The notes: generated by a model from the letters alone, not told the origin. Counted from the stretch's first letter, positions 1 to 6,882 are shown. The stretch is 57,396 bases of DNA from JABMQB01 sp964408795 (GCA_964408795.1 CAYPAW010000101.1:1-57396); one strand, 5' to 3'. Program-made: numbers and translations.

Positions 1-95
1 AACGTCTCCGACAGAAGCCAAATTTTAACTAAACACAGTACTCTGAAAGTGGTACTGTTTTAAACCGGAAAGTGGTACCGTTTTAGACCGGCGCC
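1..95. mobile_element. Terminus of an IS21-like insertion sequence (partial)
   Basis: Two adjacent 23-bp direct repeats (45-67 and 68-90) differ at only two positions and share the core AAGTGGTAC followed by GTTTTA and ACCG. Tandem copies of a 20-25 bp unit just inside the end are characteristic of IS21-family ends. The AAA ATPase reading frame stops making family-like sequence at about the same point (positions 90-101), so the repeats appear to be the inner end of an element inserted in that gene. The exact boundary, the transposase genes and any target duplication lie outside the window. The family assignment is inferred from the repeat arrangement alone. Confidence 0.5.
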
Positions 96-310
96 GAAAT
101 GAATGGCTTTGAGAGCTGTAGAACATTGTAATTTCCCAGGTGGGCATACAGATCAGCGGAGTTGTTTTCCGTATCAATCACAGCAATTTTATTCCACTGG
201 GTTATTCCGCTTGCCAATAAGAGCGCAGAGATCGTCTTCCCAGAACCCGATGGCCCCTGAAAGGCAAGCTTTATTTTTGCATGTTTGCGTTGCGCGTTTC
301 TTAATTCCAT
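83..310 (-). pseudogene. AAA-type nucleotide-binding protein, truncated by insertion
   Basis: The 75-residue frame starts at a good ATG (310) and carries a Walker A motif GPSGSGKT at residues 19-26, followed by an AVIDTE strand and a conserved ADLYAHLG segment. This is the N-terminus of the phage/ICE-type AAA ATP-binding protein found in many Bacteroidota mobile elements, normally well over 200 residues long. After the KPF of the conserved segment the frame runs into IS-like terminal repeats and stops at 83-85, so Walker B and the rest of the fold are missing. It lies 73 bp downstream of the 131-aa gene on the same strand and probably shared its transcript. The intact protein would be a cytoplasmic ATPase, perhaps in recombination or replication of the element. 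The fragment cannot be functional. Confidence 0.7.
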
Positions 311-383
311 TTCTATAAATTTTTAATTATCACTATCTGCATATAAAAAAAAGAAGCATCGTTTGTGATGCTCCTTTTAGATT

Positions 384-779
384 TTACAGGACCTCGTCCA
401 TTTGGAATTTTAACTTTGGCTTTTTGTCTGCCATTGTCACCTCAGGATTGCCTTCATAAATCGCATCCTCAAGCGTTGCACCTTCGGGAACATACACCCA
501 GCGATGCGAGAGCTCAATCACTTCGCCTGTTTCCTGATTGGTCCATTCGTACACTTCACAGGACATTCTTTGCACTGATCCAGGTAGTTTTTCACCGATG
601 AATCCTTTCGCTGTTTCCTCATCGAAAGTTGATGGGATTGAGCATTGCTTCACTGTGGCGTAAAAATTGCCTGTTTTCGCTGCTTGCACAAGGCTTAAGC
701 CACCTTGTAGGATGAGCGCAATAAATTCACGCCCATCTTCTTTGGCTTTTCTCAAAGCATAATCAACAATTGTTACCAT
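384..779 (-). CDS. Conserved hypothetical protein of Bacteroidota mobile elements
   Basis: This 131-aa soluble protein has no signal peptide or membrane segment. It begins MVTIVDYALRKAKEDGREF and ends in a lysine-rich, acidic tail. A central stretch (about residues 30-60) with FYATVKQCSIPSTF, and a later EVYEWTNQETGE segment, look like a compact alpha/beta or OB-like fold, but I cannot name a catalytic motif. I recognise the type as a small protein that often precedes an AAA nucleotide-binding gene in Bacteroidota elements, and here it lies 73 bp upstream of the interrupted AAA gene, on the same strand. A role with the ATPase in DNA recombination or single-strand binding is plausible from context only. 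Confidence 0.65.
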   Translation of the reverse strand: MVTIVDYALRKAKEDGREFIALILQGGLSLVQAAKTGNFYATVKQCSIPSTFDEETAKGFIGEKLPGSVQRMSCEVYEWTNQETGEVIELSHRWVYVPEGATLEDAIYEGNPEVTMADKKPKLKFQMDEVL

Positions 780-2002
780 AATTAAATGATTTTAAAATGT
801 TTAAGAATTCTTTTTACCCAGGGCTCACCCCTGAGCTTGTCCAATGCAGTGAGGGGTGGCATTGGAAGTACCCATACCTCTCTCACGCATAATGCGATTA
901 GCAGGGAGGAGAATTCCGTTGCCCCAAAAAGACATAGGGGGGGTAGGACAGACGAAAAATAAAGGGGGGTACAAAAAAAGCTATATTATATCTGAAAAAA
1001 TAAAAGATTGTTGGCTTCGAAAAAAAATAACCGTTTTAATGATACCTGCGGAATAGTCACTAATGAAATTTATTATTCAGGCATCAGACAACAATAACAT
1101 GCTGTATGTGAATAGTATACATAGAGGGCAAGAATAACTAAAAGGATTAGCTTATGAAATAAAAAAGCTATAAAATCACCCTGAAGCAAAATCCCACTTT
1201 CATGAGAAATTCCACACGCTAAAAACAGTGAAATCACACAATTACAATGGACATTCAGGGAATCGTCAGATGGGGATTTAACCCTTCAACAAAATAAGAA
1301 GTAAATAGCAAAGCTTTCTGGAATTCATCTTAATGCTATATCATTGCCTATATGTAAATATGCATATATTTAAAATATTAATATTTATCGGCATCAGGCA
1401 CACTGCTTCTTTTTCACGCGCGAATACATTTTGCTAAAATTAAGCAACAAAAAAGTTTCAGTAATGTTACAGTAGGAAAATAAAAAAACTTCGATGTATA
1501 TATGTAATATAAATATATACCGAAGTTTATCAGTACCAGGAGCGGGAATTGAATATATTTCATATCAATCTGATATTCTATAATATATGATACAAATAAT
1601 AATAGTGAGTAACAAATCCGAATATTGGGATTGATTAAATTTGAATATCCTCTCCCCGCAACAGATATCCACAACTGATTTCTTTTTAAAAATCCCAAAT
1701 ATGTAACAAATCATTTATGGTTAATGTTTTAATGCAGGTGTTCTTTCCTTTCAGTTATATATCCTGACTGTTCCTCCTCAGATTCTATTATCTCAGCCTA
1801 TTTTTCTCCAGATAAAATATTCTTCAGGACACAGGAATGGTTTTCGCCTAAAACCTCTATGTAAATATCGAGAGAATTTTTCTACATATGTAGAAATGGG
1901 TGAATGAACGAACTATTTCCAAAACGGTTGGAAAACAGCTTGTGACACCCTTCTTTTCCCATATATAGGATAAAAAACCTTTTTCGTTTTACTGGGAAAT
2001 GC
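780..2002. other. Gene-poor AT-rich region inside the element
   Basis: About 1.2 kb lies between the 131-aa gene and the DUF3987 terminator without a convincing gene. The left end carries nested inverted repeats (826-865), followed by two runs of seven and six G (near 937-969). The rest is AT-rich, with several short A/T palindromes around 1350-1390. The only long frame (1414-1698, minus) encodes a low-complexity hydrophobic peptide rich in F, I, L and Y that looks like a by-product of base composition. The region could hold an origin or transfer site, but nothing in it proves this. Confidence 0.4.
826..865. repeat. Interlocked inverted repeats (pseudoknot-like)
   Basis: CACCCCT (826-832) is complementary to AGGGGTG (852-858), and CCAATGC (841-847), which lies between them, is complementary to GCATTGG (859-865). 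The two 7-bp stems are therefore interleaved, as in an H-type pseudoknot, and cannot form as a simple nested pair. They sit about 50 bp upstream of the 131-aa gene start, so they could be in its leader, or could be an extruded DNA structure at a transfer or replication site. The zero-length third loop makes a full pseudoknot sterically difficult, so alternative hairpins are more likely. Confidence 0.45.
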
Positions 2003-2038
2003 AAAAAAGAAAGCCCACCCCAAAAGAGGCAGGCTTTC
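2003..2038 (-). terminator. Rho-independent terminator of the DUF3987 operon
   Basis: On the minus strand a GAAAGCC/GGCTTTC stem (2032-2038 with 2009-2015), partly extended inwards, is followed immediately by a T-rich run (2003-2008). It lies about 40 bp past the stop codon of the DUF3987 gene. Confidence 0.65.
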
Positions 2039-2042
2039 AGGC

Positions 2043-2072
2043 TTGCATACTTTGCATAGTTTGCACGCTTTG
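2043..2072. repeat. 9-bp iteron-like repeats, TTGCA core
   Basis: Three consecutive 9-mers TTGCATACT, TTGCATAGT and TTGCACGCT (2043-2069) are followed by a decayed fourth. They sit just downstream of the stop codon of the DUF3987 gene, before its terminator, so coding constraint does not explain the period. A related array in the opposite orientation lies at the other end of the same gene (3383-3418). The 13-bp word TTTGCACGCTTTG occurs at 2060-2072 and, inverted, at 3385-3397. Confidence 0.6.
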
Positions 2073-2077
2073 TATAT

Positions 2078-3463
2078 TTACTTTTTTTTGTATTTCCCGT
2101 ATTCTGGTTGTTCCAGGTATTTTATTTCTAAAAGCCTTTTTAAATATTTATCCACAGTTCTCTTGCGTATTTTTTTAACTTTGCCAATATTAACTGCTTC
2201 TTTACGTGTAAATACCCTATTTTCAGGCAGGTCATCAAAAAAGGTTTTTAACTGCTTATTGATGGCCAGTTTACTTTCCCTGGGGAGCTTAAGAAACATT
2301 GCAAGTGCATGATCAAGATACACGTTAGAAAGCAATTGAGCCGATCTAAAATCCACATCAGAGCAGTTAATGGTGGTTGATTCACTGTTCTCTTCGGAAT
2401 GCCTTAGAATGGATAATATCATGGCTATCCTGAATTGAATCAGTCCCAGCCGTTTCACTATACTGGCAGTATTCTGGTGAATGAAAGTGGTGATTTCATT
2501 CAGGTAGTCACTAAACTGTGAATCCAGTTCTTTCCACTGTTGTTCGGAGAGGTAAAAAACATGCTGTTTTTTAGAAAAATGGTCATATACAGATTTGACT
2601 TTACTACTGAATTCTTCAAAGAATTTGTTTAAATTTAACCTTTTGCTTCCCGGAGCAACACTCTTCCATGACTCAATATCATCAAATGCATAATATATCA
2701 TTCTGCTAAACAGTCCGTTTTCACTTGACTGGATAAGATTCTTCACCTGCTCAGGAGTACCAGATAGGACAACTGATAATTTAGGACACTTCAATTCATA
2801 ATACTCCCTGTCTTTTTTCCTTGAAGATGAAACAATTTCATGTTGAAAAGCTTTTCGGATCAGATCGGAATAGCTTCCCCAGTCCTGTTTGAAGGTATCG
2901 GACATGGTATCTGCTTCAGTTTCAAAAATAATACCAGATTCGTTATTTTCACTTAAATGCCTGATAATAGCTGATGCACTGCTGTTAGCAGGGATAAACA
3001 ACAATTTCTGTTTCGGCTCCGTAAGATTAGGATTTTTAGTCTTTTCTTGAAGGTATATGTTCCAGGATTTTTTGAAGTCATTTACCTTTTTATCATGAAT
3101 AGTATTAGCCAATACTCTTGCATATTTCATTCTCCCTTTAAAACTTGAAGGTGGGGCAACTATAAAACAATTTAAGTTTGGATAATATTCTTCTGATGCA
3201 TACAATCCCTTAACCGTATTGAAGCACCCGCTCAACACACCGATTGCACCGGTTAAGAATACATCTTTCTCTCTTTGCCATTCAAAAACACTTGTGCACT
3301 CTTTAAGTATATCAGGTAAGTTTTGATATACTTCATCCGGAATGGTTTTAGTGGCTGATAATTCTTCATCATTTTCCTTATCTGCAAAGCGTGCAAAGTG
3401 TGCAAACCGTGCAACCTTGCCTTCAGAATTTTCGCACTTTTGGCTTTCTTGATTTGCTTTCAT
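2078..3463 (-). CDS. DUF3987 P-loop-like protein of an integrative element
   Basis: This 461-aa cytoplasmic protein matches the DUF3987 family: a segment of the type ECTSVFEWQREKDVFLTGAI (about residues 55-75), then NCFIVAPPSSFKGR, a Walker-A-like loop lacking the usual GKT/S, then FIPANSSASAI and a GIIFETEADTM motif resembling a Walker B region. The C-terminal part (about 300-461) is helical and basic, ending in a possible winged helix (TVDKYLKRLLE). DUF3987 proteins are common on Bacteroidota elements, often related to primase/helicase replication proteins, but their reaction is not established. It overlaps the upstream HTH gene by ATGA, so the two are translationally coupled. The N-terminal tract VARFAHFARFAD encodes a 9-bp DNA repeat that is also present after the stop codon. 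Function in replication or excision is inferred. Confidence 0.8.
   Translation of the reverse strand: MKANQESQKCENSEGKVARFAHFARFADKENDEELSATKTIPDEVYQNLPDILKECTSVFEWQREKDVFLTGAIGVLSGCFNTVKGLYASEEYYPNLNCFIVAPPSSFKGRMKYARVLANTIHDKKVNDFKKSWNIYLQEKTKNPNLTEPKQKLLFIPANSSASAIIRHLSENNESGIIFETEADTMSDTFKQDWGSYSDLIRKAFQHEIVSSSRKKDREYYELKCPKLSVVLSGTPEQVKNLIQSSENGLFSRMIYYAFDDIESWKSVAPGSKRLNLNKFFEEFSSKVKSVYDHFSKKQHVFYLSEQQWKELDSQFSDYLNEITTFIHQNTASIVKRLGLIQFRIAMILSILRHSEENSESTTINCSDVDFRSAQLLSNVYLDHALAMFLKLPRESKLAINKQLKTFFDDLPENRVFTRKEAVNIGKVKKIRKRTVDKYLKRLLEIKYLEQPEYGKYKKK
3383..3418. repeat. 9-bp repeats within the DUF3987 5' coding region
   Basis: Four plus-strand 9-mers TGCAAAGCG, TGCAAAGTG, TGCAAACCG and TGCAACCTT lie in the first 30 codons of the DUF3987 gene and encode its ARFAHFARFA tract. 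They are the inverted counterpart of the array at 2043-2072. A 9-bp period is expected from a repeated tripeptide, so the coding repeat alone would mean little; the matching non-coding array is what makes it notable. Confidence 0.55.
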
Positions 3464-3765
3464 GGTTGTAACCTCCTGTAATTTAAAGGTTTAACTTCAT
3501 GATCAGTAAGTAACTTCTGAAGCTGGGCTGAAGTAACATAGGTTTTGGAACCGATGATTACAGAAGGTAACCTTCCGTCATCTTTCCAGTTATAGATCGT
3601 CCTTTTGGTTACTTTGAACATTTTAGCCAGATCATCCATTGAATACATTTCAAGTTCCGGTTTGGAATAAAATTCCATTTCTGACAACATTTGCAGGATT
3701 CTTACCTGATTTTGTTGTATTTTCTCAAATTCAATTGCTAAATCCATGATATTAAGTTTTAGCAT
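3460..3765 (-). CDS. Excisionase-like HTH (MerR/HTH_17) DNA-binding protein
   Basis: The 101-aa protein has an N-terminal coiled region (about 1-35) and a winged-helix/MerR-like domain at about residues 42-90: MDDLAKMFKVTKRTIYNWKDDGRLP followed by the wing VIIGSKTYVTSAQL. This is the helix-turn-helix family 17 typical of excisionases and element-borne regulators. Such proteins bind repeats near attachment sites or their own promoters. It starts about 100 bp downstream of the 11-bp repeat array (3862-3906), an obvious candidate target, and overlaps the DUF3987 gene by 4 bases. An internal ATG 18 bases later (3747) could also serve as start. An excisionase or operon-regulator role is inferred from fold and context. 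Confidence 0.75.
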   Translation of the reverse strand: MLKLNIMDLAIEFEKIQQNQVRILQMLSEMEFYSKPELEMYSMDDLAKMFKVTKRTIYNWKDDGRLPSVIIGSKTYVTSAQLQKLLTDHEVKPLNYRRLQP

Positions 3766-3861
3766 TACACATTTAAAACCTCCAGTCGAAAGAAGCTAAG
3801 ATGGAGTTTACTCAGCTTCAATCTTCGGTTCAAAGGTGAAAAGAAATGAAATGCAAAAACA

Positions 3862-3906
3862 GTTGCAAAAGGGTTGCAAAAGGGTTGCAAAAGGGTTGCG
3901 CAACCC
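3862..3906. repeat. 11-bp iterons ending in a 14-bp palindrome
   Basis: Three perfect tandem copies of GTTGCAAAAGG (3862-3872, 3873-3883, 3884-3894) are followed by GTTGCGCAACC (3895-3905), whose surroundings form the perfect palindrome GGGTTGCGCAACCC (3893-3906). A decayed copy precedes the array (about 3851-3861). The array lies between the end of the 422-aa gene and the HTH gene, about 100 bp upstream of the HTH start, in the natural position for an operator or a replication iteron. The unit is one helical turn long, so bound proteins would line up on one face of the DNA. Confidence 0.75.
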
Positions 3907-3949
3907 TAACATATTTCACTGTATTTCAAATTATTATGTAGTGAAAAAT

Positions 3950-5218
3950 TTATTGAATTTTTGTCAATTTTTGTTTGAGGTTACTAAGGAGAAATTTGAA
4001 TTTTTCAATGGAAGAGTTATTTGGAGAAAGAAACAAGTTTTTCAAGCTTTTAGGACTAATGTTTTCTTGATTGGATGATTTAATTGTTGATGATATATAT
4101 TGATATATTTCTGTTCTATGTTTGTATTTCAATAGCTTCTCTTCGTCTAACAGTCTAAATAGTAAGGCAATATCAGATACAGACAAATTCATTTCTAGTT
4201 TCGAAAACTCATTTGTAAGATTTGAAACCTTTGAGTTTTCTTCTTTTAAATCTTTTTTCTTAATAATTGATTTCATCTCATTTATCAAATATAGAAGTAT
4301 TTCCATCCGATATTTATTATAAGCAATAAACTCATCAGCAAGAGAACTCCCATTTAATTCTTGTATGTCATACTTCGCATCATACATATGTTTATAATAA
4401 TCCGTCAAATATGCCGTAGGGTGGCATAAAAATTCTTTTTCATTTAGGTTTTTTTTTACGAGACTTTTTACTTCTAATTTTAGGGCATCGATATAATATT
4501 CAAGACGCTCGTTACTGATTGTATTTGAAGTACGTTCATTTTTAAATTGTAATATAATGTTCTTTGCATTTTCAAACATACCCCAATAATACTCTTTTGA
4601 ACTATCAAATCCTTTATACATCAAAATTAAAAAAGGAACCTCGGTATTAACACTTGAAACGTATATGTCCTTTAAATCCTTACTGAAACAAGGATCGTGA
4701 TCAATTAACTTATCAAAAAAATAATCAATGGTTGAATTCTCTTCTGCTACATGATTATCCAGAATTTTATTTAATTCATTAATCAATTTGATTGTAAAAC
4801 TATGTTTTTGTTGAGAAATACGAATTATTTGCTGGAAGTATTCATCTTCTGTTTCTTCAATTTTTTTATAATGATTTAGGCCATCGTAAAAATTGATAGT
4901 TGCATTAGGCTGAAAGAAAAATATTTTATTTTTAATATTCTTTAAATCATAAGACTTAACTGATATTGAAAGTTCTTCAATCAATGACTTGATATATTTT
5001 TTAGTAACCTTATTGATAATTGCATTCTTATTTATATTAAAAATCAAATCATCAAGCTTTTTCCCAAAATTGTTTTCAAAGGAATCTAAACCTGAATAGC
5101 CTTCAAATTTTATTTTGAATTCAACAAATTCGGGAGCTGATGATTCGAAAAAAAATATTGGAGATCTATTAGTAAGAAGAGATTTTACTTCTTGTACTTT
5201 TTCATCGATTTCTTCCAT
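3950..5218 (-). CDS. Unknown protein with an RteC-like C-terminal region
   Basis: I do not recognise most of this 422-aa protein. It is acidic-to-neutral, rich in K, N, I and F, has no signal peptide or membrane helix, and looks largely alpha-helical with coiled-coil character in the middle (about residues 200-340). The last 80 residues (LSVSDIALLFRLLDEEKLL, then an EIYQYISSTIKSSNQENISP segment) resemble a C-terminal module seen in RteC-like and other small proteins of Bacteroidota integrative elements. RteC is an excision regulator, so a regulatory role is possible but not shown. The gene starts 4 bases after the integrase stop and is surely cotranscribed with it. Its base composition is more AT-rich than the flanking chromosome. 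A defence or cargo function cannot be excluded. Confidence 0.6.
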   Translation of the reverse strand: MEEIDEKVQEVKSLLTNRSPIFFFESSAPEFVEFKIKFEGYSGLDSFENNFGKKLDDLIFNINKNAIINKVTKKYIKSLIEELSISVKSYDLKNIKNKIFFFQPNATINFYDGLNHYKKIEETEDEYFQQIIRISQQKHSFTIKLINELNKILDNHVAEENSTIDYFFDKLIDHDPCFSKDLKDIYVSSVNTEVPFLILMYKGFDSSKEYYWGMFENAKNIILQFKNERTSNTISNERLEYYIDALKLEVKSLVKKNLNEKEFLCHPTAYLTDYYKHMYDAKYDIQELNGSSLADEFIAYNKYRMEILLYLINEMKSIIKKKDLKEENSKVSNLTNEFSKLEMNLSVSDIALLFRLLDEEKLLKYKHRTEIYQYISSTIKSSNQENISPKSLKNLFLSPNNSSIEKFKFLLSNLKQKLTKIQ

Positions 5219-5222
5219 TTTT

Positions 5223-6455
5223 TTAGCTAATAATTAAATCGTTAGCACTATCAAGAACGTCATTTTCAAAACTGTCCAGGTACACCTGTGTCGTCTCCTC
5301 TGATTCATGTCCCAATCCCTCACTGATAACTGCTGTTGCAATACCTGAACGTTTTGCTATGGTAGCCCAGCTGTGCCGGCTGACATATGTCGTTAAAGGT
5401 ACATCAAGGTTTAAAATTTGGGAAATTTTTTTCAGTTTTTTGTTCATCAGTCGCATAGCATTGCGGTAGTCCAGGTATTCTTTGCCTTTTCGGTAAATGA
5501 TGGGGAATATATATGATTCGGGGTCTTTCAGGTCGTTATACCGATTAATTATAGCTTTTGCCTTATCCGTGATCTTTATACTGAATTGCTGACCTGTTTT
5601 TTGCCTGGTATAGTTAATTCTGCCACTTTCGATATTTTTTACCTTCAGAAAGGCCATATCGACGAAATTCATTCCCCGGTTGTAAAAACTGAACATGAAA
5701 AGGTCTTTCCAAAACTGCAGGTTTTCTTCCTGAGAAACATCCAGATCTTCCACCAACTTTATCACATCCTTGTTAACAGCACGTTTACGGGTTTTCTGAG
5801 ATTTGATTGATATATTCTTAAAAGGGTAGGAGGTCTCTTCGATAATCCCGTCCTTTATGGCCTTATTAATGATTGCTCGAAGAGTTCTCAGATACACGGA
5901 GATGCTGTTCAGGGATAGCTTTTTACTGATCTCATTTTTTTTACCTTCCCTAAAAGTAACTGTTTTCGATTCCAGGTATGATTGAAATTTTTTTACAAAC
6001 TGGTAGTTTATCTCTTTCAACAGTATGTCTTTTCCATTAACAAATGCTGAAACAGAATCGCGACAATTTTTATAAACGATTGCATTTCCTCTTTTTCCAG
6101 ATTTCTTGAATGTCTCAATCAGGTTGTTAGTGTAACTAAAAAACTTTTCATCGGATGAGCTGAATTTATACCTTTTCTCAATGTCAATTAATGTAAAGGG
6201 CTGATGCTTATTTTCAAAATCAGCGATGATATTTTTTATCTGCAGAACAGCATTTTTTATTCTTGACTTAATTAGCTTGTATTCAGGATGATTCTTATTC
6301 GGAGAATTGGTTTTATCATCCCATTGGTTATCTGTTGCAGAGTACTTCAGAAAGAAAATCTTTCTTTTACGATTATGGATAACCTGAATAATAATAGGAT
6401 GGGTTCCGTCTTTGAGAGTTTTGTCGGTTTTTAGTCTTATTTTTACTGATGCCAT
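5223..6455 (-). CDS. Tyrosine recombinase (phage integrase family)
   Basis: The 410-aa protein has the Bacteroidota integrase layout: an N-terminal arm-type DNA-binding domain (about 1-95), a SAM-like core-binding domain (about 105-215) and a catalytic domain (about 220-400). Catalytic residues visible are the first Arg in FYNRGMNF, a Lys in the RQKTGQQ beta hairpin, Arg360 and His361 in VSRHSWAT, His383 in LGHES and the nucleophile Tyr392 in TQVYLDSF. Tyr replaces the first His of the HxxR motif, a common variant in this phylum. The gene starts about 150 bp from the tRNA-Arg fragment and is preceded by two 11-bp-spaced GGTGCAACAT repeats, possible arm or operator sites. It cuts and rejoins DNA at the tRNA 3' end. 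All key residues are present, so it should be active. Confidence 0.92.
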   Translation of the reverse strand: MASVKIRLKTDKTLKDGTHPIIIQVIHNRKRKIFFLKYSATDNQWDDKTNSPNKNHPEYKLIKSRIKNAVLQIKNIIADFENKHQPFTLIDIEKRYKFSSSDEKFFSYTNNLIETFKKSGKRGNAIVYKNCRDSVSAFVNGKDILLKEINYQFVKKFQSYLESKTVTFREGKKNEISKKLSLNSISVYLRTLRAIINKAIKDGIIEETSYPFKNISIKSQKTRKRAVNKDVIKLVEDLDVSQEENLQFWKDLFMFSFYNRGMNFVDMAFLKVKNIESGRINYTRQKTGQQFSIKITDKAKAIINRYNDLKDPESYIFPIIYRKGKEYLDYRNAMRLMNKKLKKISQILNLDVPLTTYVSRHSWATIAKRSGIATAVISEGLGHESEETTQVYLDSFENDVLDSANDLIIS

Positions 6456-6474
6456 AGCATAATATATTTTCCTG

Positions 6475-6495
6475 GGTGCAACATAGGTGCAACAT
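6475..6495. repeat. Two GGTGCAACAT direct repeats upstream of int
   Basis: GGTGCAACAT occurs at 6475-6484 and 6486-6495, an 11-bp period. On the other strand the core reads ATGTTGCACC, sharing GTTGCA and the 11-bp spacing with the array at 3862-3906. They lie about 20 bp upstream of the integrase start codon and about 115 bp from the attachment site, so they may be arm-type integrase sites or an operator for int. Confidence 0.5.
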
Positions 6496-6608
6496 TTTTT
6501 TCAAAAGTATGCATTTTCTTTCAAAATACAATATTCTGTAAATCCTTATTTATGCAGGTTTTATCGAATATACAGGAAAATCGATGAAATCAAATGAAGT
6601 AAAAATTG

Positions 6609-6653
6609 TGCCTTCTAAGCAGTAGGTCATGGGTTCGAATCCCGTCCGGGGTA
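6609..6653 (+). other. Attachment site: 3' fragment of tRNA-Arg(TCT)
   Basis: The sequence contains the anticodon loop CTTCTAA (anticodon TCT) with the 3' anticodon strand GCAGT, the variable loop, a complete T arm (ATGGG, loop TTCGAAT, CCCGT) and the 3' acceptor strand CCGGGGT plus discriminator A (6653). The D arm, the 5' acceptor strand and the outer part of the 5' anticodon strand are absent: the base pairs hold for only three positions before the sequence diverges. This is the duplicated 3' end left at one junction when an element enters a tRNA gene. No 3' CCA is encoded. The crossover lies within or near the anticodon arm. Confidence 0.8.
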
Positions 6654-6662
6654 CAGAGATGC

Positions 6663-6693
6663 AAGCACTTGAGATATCAAGTGCTTTTTCTTT
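6663..6693 (+). terminator. Terminator behind the tRNA-Arg fragment
   Basis: A perfect 10-bp stem AAGCACTTGA/TCAAGTGCTT (6663-6672, 6677-6686) with a GATA loop is followed by TTTTCTTT. It lies 10 bases after the tRNA 3' end and was presumably the native terminator of the tRNA gene before the element entered. Confidence 0.8.
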
Positions 6694-6718
6694 AGCTGAC
6701 CGGACGGGTGAGAAGTTT

Positions 6719-6764
6719 ATCCCGATGCGTGGAGCGATATCGGGAAATCCCGAAGCTTCCCGAT
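6719..6764. repeat. Small palindromic REP-like element
   Basis: ATCCCGAT (6719-6726), ATCGGGA (6739-6745), TCCCGA (6748-6753), the palindrome GAAGCTTC (6752-6759) and TCCCGAT (6758-6764) form several alternative hairpins in under 50 bp. It lies in the chromosomal intergenic region just after the tRNA terminator. I have an impression that similar TCCCGAT/ATCGGGA clusters are dispersed in related genomes, but one window cannot show this. Confidence 0.4.
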
Positions 6765-6874
6765 TCAAAATTCTTCTTGATGAGCCAGGGAATATGCTTC
6801 TTTGTAACGTAAAATGACCGTTTTACAGATCACAATTGACTGAAAAATAGTAGGCGAATAAATTATGAAAAACG

Positions 6875-6882
6875 TACCTTTG
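6875..6882 (+). promoter_or_regulatory. Candidate Bacteroidota -7 promoter element
   Basis: TACCTTTG matches the phylum -7 consensus TAnnTTTG and lies 66 bp upstream of the TPR gene start. A clear -33 TTTG at the usual 19-21 bp spacing is not visible, so the assignment rests on the -7 box alone. Confidence 0.35.

Larger units (their letters stand above)
1..6653. mobile_element. Integrative element in tRNA-Arg(TCT), int-proximal part
   Basis: A tyrosine recombinase (5223-6455) lies next to a 45-bp 3' fragment of tRNA-Arg (6609-6653), with only minus-strand genes behind it: an unknown protein, an HTH excisionase-like protein, a DUF3987 protein, a 131-aa conserved hypothetical and an AAA nucleotide-binding protein. 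This is the usual layout of a Bacteroidota integrative element at a tRNA 3' end. The orientation of the tRNA fragment (5' part missing, chromosome to its right) implies that the element extends leftwards and that the intact tRNA lies beyond position 1. No conjugation (Tra), relaxase or phage structural gene is visible, so conjugative element, mobilisable island and satellite all remain possible. Confidence 0.7.

Noticed and set aside
1414..1698. 94-aa minus-strand frame rich in F, I, L and Y
   Set aside because: Low complexity, no domain, no ribosome site and an AT-rich surrounding; it looks like a by-product of base composition.
3862..3906. Tandem short repeats as a CRISPR array
   Set aside because: The units are 11 bp and contiguous with no spacers, and no cas gene is present; iterons or operators fit better.
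6609..6653. A complete tRNA gene
   Set aside because: The 5' acceptor strand and D arm are absent and the anticodon stem pairs for only three positions.
6629..6817. 62-aa plus-strand frame over the tRNA fragment and its terminator
   Set aside because: It covers the T arm, the terminator hairpin and a palindromic repeat, so it is a frame over non-coding structure.
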